NCBI GenBank assembly: GCA_002729525.1
Contig: PBYI01000038.1
Location: forward strand, 113,137-177,136
Source of the DNA: Nocardioides sp.
GTDB taxonomy: Bacteria > Actinomycetota > Actinomycetes > Propionibacteriales > Nocardioidaceae
Direction: 5' to 3'
DNA: 64,000 nt
Made by a program: the position numbers and the translations under genes
The notes under the pieces: generated by a model
Seen by the model: the letters and a program-made list of their open reading frames with translations, nothing else
Told to the model about the DNA's origin: nothing
The model's database searches: none
Shown here: positions 37,562 to 45,346 of the stretch, piece by piece
Position numbering within the stretch: the first letter of the stretch is position 1
How the letters are laid out: the number at the start of each line of letters is the position of its first letter

Positions 37562-38962
37562 TCAGACCGGCAGCCGCACCACGAACGCCGCCCCGCCCTC
37601 GGGAGCGGCGCCGACCTCGACCGTGCCGCCGAGGCGCGTCACCAGCCGGTGCACGATCGCCAGGCCGAGGCCGTGCCCGCCGGGCCGTCGCCCGGCGTAC
37701 CGGTCGTGCAGCACGCCGGGCTCGAACGCCACCCGTGCGTCGTCGGCGGTGAGCCCGGGGCCGGAGTCGCGCACCTCCACCCGCACCGCGCCCGGCTCGG
37801 CGACGACCTCGAGCACCACCCGGTCGCCGTCGCCGCACACGCGTACCGCGTTGTCGACCAGCGCGTCGACCACCTGGCGCAGCCGCACCGGGTCGGTCGA
37901 CAGCTCGGGCACCGGGACCCCGGTCCCGAGTGGGGCGCACCCGACCGTCACGCCGCGTCGGCGGCCGGGCTCCTCCCACGCCCGCGCGGCCGCGCCCAGC
38001 AGCTCGATGACGTCGACAGGCACCGGCTCGACCGCGAAGTCCTCCGCCTGCATCCGCGCCAGGGCCAGCAGGTCGGCGACGTAGCGCTCGAGCCTCTCGG
38101 TCTCCGACAGCACGGTGCGCGCGACCTCGCCGGTCTCCTCCGGTGGTACGACGCCGTCCGCGAGCGCCTCGGCGTACCCGCGCACCGCCGTCAGCGGCGT
38201 GCGCAGCTCGTGCGACACCGACAGCAGGAACTCCCGCTGACGGCCCTCGCTGGTGGCCAGCGCCCGGTCGAGCGCGCGCAGCGCCCGGGACACCTCGGCG
38301 ACCTCGTCGGGTCCGTCGTCGGGCACGGGTACGTCGCGCTCGCCCTCGCCGAGGCGGTGCGCTGCGTCGGCGAGGCGGCGCAGCGGCCGCCCCAGCCGGC
38401 GGGCCAGCAGTGCGGCCAGGCCGATCGACGCGAGCAGCCCGACGCCGATCGCCACCAGCACCCGCCGTCGTACGACGTCCACGGTGGAGGCCACGTCGGC
38501 GGTGTCCGCGACCAGCACCACCGCGCCGCCCGACGCCGAGGGCCGCGCCTCGACGAGCACGTCGGTGCCGTCCAGGACGCCCTCGGTCGACACCTCCACG
38601 CCGTCGAGCAGCGCCCGCACCTCGGCGTCGTCGAGCACCCTCGCCGCGCCGCTGCGGGTGCCGTCGGCGTCGACCAGCCCGAGGTCCACCCCGGTGCGCG
38701 ACGCGAGCGCGATCGCGCGGCGGCGGGTGGCGGGGCTCCCCGTCTGTCCCAGGACCGACACCCGGGCGAGCAGGTCGGCCTGGCGGCCGAGCGGCTCGCG
38801 GACGGCGTCCTGTGCGGAGTCGCGCACCAGCGGCGCGACGAGGGCGCCGGCGAGCAGCGCCGAGACCAGCGCGACGCCGCCCATGGCGAGCCCGAGGCGC
38901 CACGGGAGCGAGGCCGGGCGTAGCCGCCGGAGCCCGGGCGGGCGCGACGTGAGCCGCTGCAC
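37562..38962 (-). CDS. Sensor histidine kinase (HAMP-HisKA-HATPase)
   Basis: FLLSVSHELRTPLTAVRGYAEALADG; DNAVRVCGDGDRVVL; RPGGHGLGLAIVHRLV. Confidence 0.94.
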   Translation of the reverse strand: MQRLTSRPPGLRRLRPASLPWRLGLAMGGVALVSALLAGALVAPLVRDSAQDAVREPLGRQADLLARVSVLGQTGSPATRRRAIALASRTGVDLGLVDADGTRSGAARVLDDAEVRALLDGVEVSTEGVLDGTDVLVEARPSASGGAVVLVADTADVASTVDVVRRRVLVAIGVGLLASIGLAALLARRLGRPLRRLADAAHRLGEGERDVPVPDDGPDEVAEVSRALRALDRALATSEGRQREFLLSVSHELRTPLTAVRGYAEALADGVVPPEETGEVARTVLSETERLERYVADLLALARMQAEDFAVEPVPVDVIELLGAAARAWEEPGRRRGVTVGCAPLGTGVPVPELSTDPVRLRQVVDALVDNAVRVCGDGDRVVLEVVAEPGAVRVEVRDSGPGLTADDARVAFEPGVLHDRYAGRRPGGHGLGLAIVHRLVTRLGGTVEVGAAPEGGAAFVVRLPV

Positions 38963-38974
38963 GACGGAGCCCCG

Positions 38975-39673
38975 TTAGGCGCGGGCGGCGGTCGGCACCC
39001 GGTAGCAGACGCCGCGCACGGTCTCGATGGGAGAGTGCTCGCCGAGCTTGGCGCGCAGCTGTGCCACGTGGACGTCGACGGTGCGGCTCCCGGTGTAGTC
39101 GGCCTGTCCCCACGCCGACGCCATCAGCTCGGTGCGCTCGACCGCCCGCCCGCCGGCCTTCATCAGCGCCCGCAGCAGCGCGAACTCGGTGGCGGTCAGG
39201 GCGACCGGGTCACTGCCCGCGACGACGGTCCGGGCGCCCTCGTCGAGCCGGACGCCGCCGGCCTCGAGCACCGCAGGGACCGGCGGGCCGTCGTGACGAC
39301 GCAGCACCGCCTTGACCCGGGCGACGAGCTCGCGCGGCGAGAACGGCTTGGTGACGTAGTCGTCGGCCCCGAGCTCGAGCCCGAGCACCCGGTCGACCTC
39401 GTCGTCGCGGGCCGTCACGAACACCACCGGCGTCCAGTCGTCCTCCGCGCGCAGTGCCCGGCACACCGAGACGCCGTCGCGGCCGGGCAGCCCGACGTCG
39501 AGCACGACCGCGACCGGACGCAGCCGTCGTACGGCGTCCAGCGCGCCGTCGCCGTCACGCTCGACGTGCACGCCGAAGCCCTCCTGGGTGAGGTAGCGCC
39601 GCTGCACGTCGGCGATCGCCGGCTCGTCCTCGACGACCAGCACCAGTCCACGGGTCCCGTCCTCTGCCTGCAC
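38975..39673 (-). CDS. OmpR/PhoB-type response regulator
   Basis: LVVEDEPAIADVQRRYLTQEGF...VVLDVGLPGRDGVSV...LTATEFALLRALMKAGGRAVERTELMASAWG...RTVDVHVAQLRAKLGE. Confidence 0.94.
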   Translation of the reverse strand: MQAEDGTRGLVLVVEDEPAIADVQRRYLTQEGFGVHVERDGDGALDAVRRLRPVAVVLDVGLPGRDGVSVCRALRAEDDWTPVVFVTARDDEVDRVLGLELGADDYVTKPFSPRELVARVKAVLRRHDGPPVPAVLEAGGVRLDEGARTVVAGSDPVALTATEFALLRALMKAGGRAVERTELMASAWGQADYTGSRTVDVHVAQLRAKLGEHSPIETVRGVCYRVPTAARA

Positions 39674-39849
39674 GGGATCCACGGTAGGGCCGCGCGCGCC
39701 CGTGCGGGGCCGCCCGAGGCCGTCCGGGGGCCGCCCTTGCAGAGCCCGAACACGGGACTGACCGGGCGGCCACCTCACCCGCCCAGGCTCGTGGGTGCAG
39801 GACAGGAGCCGGGCGCCGAGTCCCGGTCCGCAACGAGGAGGAGGACGTC

Positions 39850-40533
39850 GTGGGACGACGGATCTGGACGGACCTGGCCGCGGCCGGGACGGGAGCGGCG
39901 CTCGCCGCGCTGCTGGTGCTGGTCGGGGTGCAGCAGGTCGCCGGTGCGGGCTCGCCCGCCGCTGCCGAGGCGGGGGACGACCTGGCTCTGGCGAGCGTGT
40001 CGGCGGAGGGTGACGCGCCGCCGGCTCGGTTCCAGCGCCGTGCGGCGCTGCGGGAGTCACTGGGTGGATCGCTGGGTGGGTCGCTGGCCGAGCGGTTCGA
40101 CGTGTGCGCACCGTTCGGCGAGGACGGGCTGACCGGGCTGCCGATGTGGTCGCTGCTGCCGAGCGACCTGCGGGACGACCTGACCGCGCTGGCGGGCGGT
40201 ACGCCCGCCGAGGTCGTCGCGGGTCTGGTGGAGGCGCGCGACGACGCGCTCGACGGTGCGTACGGCGACCAGGTCGCCGGTCTGGTCGAGGACCGCGCGG
40301 AGCGCCGCGCCGAGAGGTTCGACGCCACCGACGAGCACCCGATGCTCGACCGGGTGCCGGACGAGCTGCGCGAGGACGTCCGGACCGCGCTGGCCACCGA
40401 CGGCGTCGACGCCCGGGCCGAGGCACTGCAGGACGTCGTGGACGGAGCCGTCGCCGGTGAGTACGGCGACGACGTGGCCGACGCCGCCGGCCGCGCCACC
40501 GAGCGGTGGGCCGAGGCGACCGCCGCCTGCTGA
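39850..40533 (+). CDS. Hypothetical exported protein with internal duplication
   Basis: N-terminal signal/TM segment WTDLAAAGTGAALAALLVLVGVQQVAGAGSP; two related modules (LPSDLRDDLTALAG.. / VPDELREDVRTALAT..). Confidence 0.7.
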   Translation: MGRRIWTDLAAAGTGAALAALLVLVGVQQVAGAGSPAAAEAGDDLALASVSAEGDAPPARFQRRAALRESLGGSLGGSLAERFDVCAPFGEDGLTGLPMWSLLPSDLRDDLTALAGGTPAEVVAGLVEARDDALDGAYGDQVAGLVEDRAERRAERFDATDEHPMLDRVPDELREDVRTALATDGVDARAEALQDVVDGAVAGEYGDDVADAAGRATERWAEATAAC

Positions 40534-40549
40534 GCGCCGCGCCGACCCA

Positions 40550-40619
40550 TGTCACACGTCGTCCACCGCACTACTCACACGTTGCAGCGTGTGACCAGAG
40601 CGGTGGACGGCGTGTTACA
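40550..40619. repeat. Nested inverted repeats upstream of the methyltransferase gene
   Basis: Outer arms tgtcacacgtcgtccaccgc (40550-40569) / gcggtggacggcgtgttaca (40600-40619), 18/20 complementary; inner tcacacg-ttgcag-cgtgtga (40575-40594). Confidence 0.8.
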
Positions 40620-40650
40620 GCGGCCGCGGCGGGTTGCGAGACTGGGCGGC

Positions 40651-42156
40651 ATGACCCCGTCCGTCGCACCCGCCCTGCGCGAGGCTCTCCAGCGCGCCGA
40701 CTTCACCTACGACGCCGTCGCCGAGCTGCTGGGGAGTCGGGCGCACGACGCGCTGGCGCGCAACGAGACCACGCCGGGGCTGCTGCGCACGGGTGGCGAC
40801 CAGGCCGGCTCGCCGCTGGCGACGCTGGTGCGGCTGTTCCTGCTGCAGGCGCCGGTGTCACTGACGGACGCCGAGCGGGCGCTGCCCGGACTCGTCGACC
40901 GGTTGGCCGTCGCGGGTCTGCTCGAGCAGAGTGTCAGCGAGGTGGCCGCGCGCCTCGACTGCCGCCCGTACGCCGCCGACGACGAGCACCTGTGGGTCGT
41001 CAGCGACCTCACGCCCGGCCTCGACGGCGGCCCGCAGCGCGTCGGCACCGACCACGTGCTCGGCATCAGCGCCGCCTCGACCTCGCTGGCCCAGCTGACC
41101 CGCCGCGCGCCGGTCGGTCGCAGCCTCGACCTCGGCACCGGGTGCGGCGTCCAGGCGCTGCACCTCGCCGGCCACAGCGACCTCGTCGTCGCCACCGACG
41201 TCAACGACCGAGCCCTGCGGGTGGCCCGCTTCAACGCCGCGCTCAACGGCGTCGCCGACCGCGTCGACGTACGCGACGGCTCCTACTTCGAGCCCGTGCG
41301 CGGCGAGCAGTTCGACCTCATCGCCACCAACCCGCCGTTCGTGATCTCCCCGGCCACGGGCGAGCGCCTCGTCTACCGGGACTCCGGCCTGCCCGGCGAC
41401 CGCGTGGTCGAGCACATCGTGCGCACCGCCCCGGAGCACCTCGCGCCGGGCGGCTGGTGCCAGGTGCTCGCCAACTGGGTCATCGACCGCGACCGCGCCT
41501 GGGACGAGCGCCTCGCCGAGTGGCTCGCGCCCGGCCACGACGCGCTCGTCGTGCAGCGCGAGGTGCTCGACCCCGCGTCGTACGTCGAGCTGTGGCTGAA
41601 GGACGCCGGCCTGCACGGCGCGCCCGACTACCGCGAGCGCTACGAGACCTGGCTGTCGTGGTTCGACGAGCAGGGCATCGAGGCCGTCGGGTTCGGCTGG
41701 GTCAACGTGCGCCGCCCGGACGCCTCGGAGTCCGACGACCGCGACCCGTCCGTCGACCTCGTGGAGTGGCCGTGGGACGTCGAGCAGCCGATCGCGCCGG
41801 CCATCGGTGCATGGGCCGACGACGCCGCCGCGTCGACCGGGGTCGGGCCGGACTCGCTGCTCGCCGTCGCGCCCGACGTCGTCCAGGAGACGCACGGCGC
41901 GGCCGGCGCGGAGGACCCGGAGACGATCGTGCTGCGGCGCCAGCGCGGGTTCCGCCGCGCCCGCACCGTCGACACCGTCGAGGCCGCGCTGGTCGGCGCC
42001 TGCGACGGCGACCTGACCGTCGGCGCGATCCTGGACGCCGTCGCGCAGCTGCTGGAGGCCGACCCTGCCGCCACCCGGGCGACGTACCTCCCGGCGGCCG
42101 CGGAGCTGGTCGCCGAGGGCTTCCTCACGCCTGTCGCGCCCGCCGACGCCCGGTAG
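40651..42156 (+). CDS. Methyltransferase (HemK/PrmC-like MTS domain with large N- and C-terminal regions)
   Basis: VGRSLDLGTGCGVQALHLAGHSDLVVATDVNDRALRVARFNAALNG; FDLIATNPPFVISP (NPPF catalytic motif). Confidence 0.9.
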   Translation: MTPSVAPALREALQRADFTYDAVAELLGSRAHDALARNETTPGLLRTGGDQAGSPLATLVRLFLLQAPVSLTDAERALPGLVDRLAVAGLLEQSVSEVAARLDCRPYAADDEHLWVVSDLTPGLDGGPQRVGTDHVLGISAASTSLAQLTRRAPVGRSLDLGTGCGVQALHLAGHSDLVVATDVNDRALRVARFNAALNGVADRVDVRDGSYFEPVRGEQFDLIATNPPFVISPATGERLVYRDSGLPGDRVVEHIVRTAPEHLAPGGWCQVLANWVIDRDRAWDERLAEWLAPGHDALVVQREVLDPASYVELWLKDAGLHGAPDYRERYETWLSWFDEQGIEAVGFGWVNVRRPDASESDDRDPSVDLVEWPWDVEQPIAPAIGAWADDAAASTGVGPDSLLAVAPDVVQETHGAAGAEDPETIVLRRQRGFRRARTVDTVEAALVGACDGDLTVGAILDAVAQLLEADPAATRATYLPAAAELVAEGFLTPVAPADAR

Positions 42157-42166
42157 CCTTCGAGCC

Positions 42167-43312
42167 GTGGCGACTCCCGGCTGGTACCCCGACCCCGCTG
42201 GTCAACCCGGCGCGTTCCGCTTCTGGGACGGCAGCACCTGGACCGACGACCTCGCCGACCACCCGTACGGCCCCCCGCCGGGCGGCGCATCGACCCCGCC
42301 GCCCCCGCCGCCCCCGGGCGCGCCCGGAGGTGGGTACGCCGGTGGGTGGCAGGACGGCGGGTCCGCCCAGGCCCCGACGTGGCAGGGCGGCTCGTGGAGC
42401 AGCCAGCCTGGTCAGCCTGGTCAGCCGGGTCAGCAGCCCGGCCAGCCCGGTCAGTACCCGTCGTACGCCGCCGGCGGCTCCTCGCCGTCGATGCCCGGCG
42501 GCCCGGGCGGCCGTCGTACCGGCCTGGTGGTGGCCGGCCTCGTCGTCGCCGTGCTGCTGCTCGGCGTGGTGAGCTTCCTGGTCGTGCGCGGGCTCGTCGA
42601 CGACGATGCCGGCACGGCCGCCGGTGACCCGACCACGTCCCAGGCGCCGACGCCCGAGGCGACCGAGGAGCCGTCGGAGACCCCGAGCGCCCCGGAGAGC
42701 ACCGAGCCCACGCCGGAGCCGACCCAGCCCAGCGAGGAGCCGAGCACCGGCGGCGGCACCTCACCGACCGAGCTGCAGTGCGCCGGCGGTCTGCCGACCA
42801 ACGGCGAGGGCGGCGAGGACGGCCGCTTCCTGGTCGGCGGCGGCCTGCGGATGCCGAAGGTCACCGGCTTCGACGTCGCGGCCGACGCGGCGGGTGCCTT
42901 CACCTTCGCCGACGGTGTCATCGCCCCGTCGATGGCGGTGACCGACAACTGGATCGCCGTCTACGCCCTCGGCTCGCTGCCGAAGGCCAACGGCTACGAC
43001 TCGCTGGAGCAGTCCGCCGAGACCGTCGTGCAGTGCATGACCGGCTCCGACCTCTTCTACCGCGGGTTCAGCGGCCGCGAGGACCTCGCGTCGGGGGACC
43101 TGACCGTCGACGGCGCCGACGCCTGGGCGATCACCACCGACATCACCGTCGACGACCCGGAGGTCACCGTGCGCGGCGACCGCGCCACGATCGTCGTCGT
43201 CGACACCGGCGACGCCGACTCCTACGGCGTCTTCGTGAGCGTCGTCCCGCTCGACGACCAGGCGATGGCCGACGAGCAGGACGTGCAGGTCACCAAGCTG
43301 CGCCTGCAGTAG
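42167..43312 (+). CDS. DUF2510-containing membrane protein with Pro/Gly-rich linker
   Basis: MATPGWYPDPAGQPGAFRFWDGSTWTDDL (DUF2510), GQPGQPGQQPGQPG repeats, one TM segment, exported domain. Confidence 0.85.
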   Translation: MATPGWYPDPAGQPGAFRFWDGSTWTDDLADHPYGPPPGGASTPPPPPPPGAPGGGYAGGWQDGGSAQAPTWQGGSWSSQPGQPGQPGQQPGQPGQYPSYAAGGSSPSMPGGPGGRRTGLVVAGLVVAVLLLGVVSFLVVRGLVDDDAGTAAGDPTTSQAPTPEATEEPSETPSAPESTEPTPEPTQPSEEPSTGGGTSPTELQCAGGLPTNGEGGEDGRFLVGGGLRMPKVTGFDVAADAAGAFTFADGVIAPSMAVTDNWIAVYALGSLPKANGYDSLEQSAETVVQCMTGSDLFYRGFSGREDLASGDLTVDGADAWAITTDITVDDPEVTVRGDRATIVVVDTGDADSYGVFVSVVPLDDQAMADEQDVQVTKLRLQ

Positions 43313-43320
43313 GTCCGGGG

Positions 43321-45246
43321 TCAGCGCACCTTGATCGACAGCGCGACACGCGACCCGAGCACCTCGTCGTTGCCGAGGTAGATCACCACGACGCGGTGCC
43401 GCCCGCGCCGCACGGACGTGGGCACGCGTACGACGGCGAGCCCTCGGCGTCCGACGGTCGTGCGGGTCCAGACCTTGCCCGGGCCGCCGCGCACGAGCAC
43501 CGCTCCGCGGCGCGACCTCTCGACCAGCGCTCCGGGCGTACTGACCCGGATCTTGAGCGCGTCCGCGCCACCACGGGTCACCGGACGTGCGCGGGTCCTG
43601 CTCTCGATCTCCACCAGCGGGACCACCACGTCCCCGATGTCGACGTCGTGCGCGACAGCCGTGAACACCCCCGGACCCTCCGGTCGGGTCGGGAGGCTGG
43701 TCCAGCCGACGCGGGCGGCCTGGTGGAACAGGTCGCTGGTGTCGACAACGAGGAGGTACGGCGTACCCGGCGGCGGCATGTCGAGGTACAACCGGCCGTC
43801 GAGGAAGCTGCTGCTCGAGGTGAAGTCGTCCCCGCCGAACCTCTGTCTCGCCTCGTCCCAGGCGATCAGAGTCGCGGACCCCGAGCGGTAGTCCGGCAGT
43901 GGCTGCTCGACGATCGCTCTCAGGATCACGGCCGGCACCCTCCGGATCCGCTGGTCGATCCGGCGGACGGTCGGCTCGCTGGTGACCCGGAAGGTGCCGG
44001 CATCGCCGGGCTGCTCCGGCGCCGGGACGTTGCCGGGGTAGGTCTCGTCCTGCAGGCCGCTGTTGCCGAGGAAACGGATGGTGTAGCGGCCGTTGCGGCG
44101 GACGGTGAAGCCGTACCGTCCGCGCGCGTCCGGGTACGTCGCCGCGACCTCCCGCGAGCCGTCCGTGGTCACGGCGACGAGCCGCACGCTGCCTCGGGAC
44201 GGATGCCCGCGGCCGGTGACGACGCCGCCCACGACAGCGCGTCGCTCGATCACCAGTGGTTCCTCGAGCTCTGCGAACGGCTCGGTGACGCGGACGAGCG
44301 TCGGCTCGTCGTGCAGCACCTCCCCGTGCTGCCGGTGCGCGTGCGCCCACGCCTCCCCGCGGAGGTGCACGCACCCACCGCCGTCGCCGTACGCCGGCAC
44401 CCGGAGGTCGACCACGCCGTCGGCGTCGGTGTCGCCGTACGCGTCGAGGATCCGTCCCTCCACGTCGCAGGCGTCGCCGCGGACGATGCGGGTCGACACC
44501 GACGCGTCGCGCACCGGCACCCCGCGCTCGTCGACCACGCGGACGCGCAGCGTGAGGTAGGGCTCCGTCTCGATCACGACGCGGCCGAGGTCGACCGACG
44601 CGCCGCGAGCGGTGAACTCCAGCGTCGTCGGCAGGTAGCGGTCGAAGAGCAGCGGGTGCTCCGCGATCGTCAACCGGTAGCGGCTGTCGGCGACCACCCG
44701 GAAGTCCAGGCGCCCGTTCTCGCCGTACTCGTAGCCCGACAGTCCCTCGCCGCTGAGCGGCTCCCAGTACGCCGGGACGTAGTCGATCCGTTCTCCCTCG
44801 TCGTCCACGAGGCGCGCGGTGACCGGCACCCAGGGGATCGCCTTGAGCCGGAGACGAACGGTGTGCGTCGTTCCGTCGGCGACGCGGAAGGTGCCGTCGC
44901 CCTGTGGTCGCGTCGGCCGGGTGCGCACGCCCGGGCCCCACGCCTCCCAGTAGGTCTGGTCGCGATCGGTGAAGGAGACGACGTACCGACCGTCCTCGAG
45001 ATCGCCGAACGTACGCCGCAGTGCGCCCTCCTCGACGACCCGCTCGCGGGCGACGACCTGGAAGCGGCGTGCGGTCTCGTCCCAGCGCCACAGCACCAGT
45101 CGACCCATGACAGGAGCGCCGTCGGGTGTGCGCACGACGACGTCCACGGTGCCGCTGACGGGCGCGGCCGCGGACCGGTCGGCGCCGACTGTCGAGAGCG
45201 ACGCCGCGACGAGAAGCAGCACGAGCAGGCGCACGGCAGCGCGCAC
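43321..45246 (-). CDS. Large secreted protein with Ig-like/carboxypeptidase-regulatory-like beta domains
   Basis: Signal peptide MRAAVRLLVLLLVAASLSTVGADRSAAAP; repeated beta segments such as GTVDVVVRTPDGAPVMGRLVLW and LTLRVRVVDERGVPVRDASVSTRI. Confidence 0.7.
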   Translation of the reverse strand: MRAAVRLLVLLLVAASLSTVGADRSAAAPVSGTVDVVVRTPDGAPVMGRLVLWRWDETARRFQVVARERVVEEGALRRTFGDLEDGRYVVSFTDRDQTYWEAWGPGVRTRPTRPQGDGTFRVADGTTHTVRLRLKAIPWVPVTARLVDDEGERIDYVPAYWEPLSGEGLSGYEYGENGRLDFRVVADSRYRLTIAEHPLLFDRYLPTTLEFTARGASVDLGRVVIETEPYLTLRVRVVDERGVPVRDASVSTRIVRGDACDVEGRILDAYGDTDADGVVDLRVPAYGDGGGCVHLRGEAWAHAHRQHGEVLHDEPTLVRVTEPFAELEEPLVIERRAVVGGVVTGRGHPSRGSVRLVAVTTDGSREVAATYPDARGRYGFTVRRNGRYTIRFLGNSGLQDETYPGNVPAPEQPGDAGTFRVTSEPTVRRIDQRIRRVPAVILRAIVEQPLPDYRSGSATLIAWDEARQRFGGDDFTSSSSFLDGRLYLDMPPPGTPYLLVVDTSDLFHQAARVGWTSLPTRPEGPGVFTAVAHDVDIGDVVVPLVEIESRTRARPVTRGGADALKIRVSTPGALVERSRRGAVLVRGGPGKVWTRTTVGRRGLAVVRVPTSVRRGRHRVVVIYLGNDEVLGSRVALSIKVR

Positions 45247-45346
45247 GGTTCACGACCTTCCCGACCGGGCGAGGGAGCGGAGCAGGCGGCCGTGCCGCCA
45301 CCCTGCCAGAGCGTGACAGGCCGGGTCGGTGGATCGCCCCAGCCGG

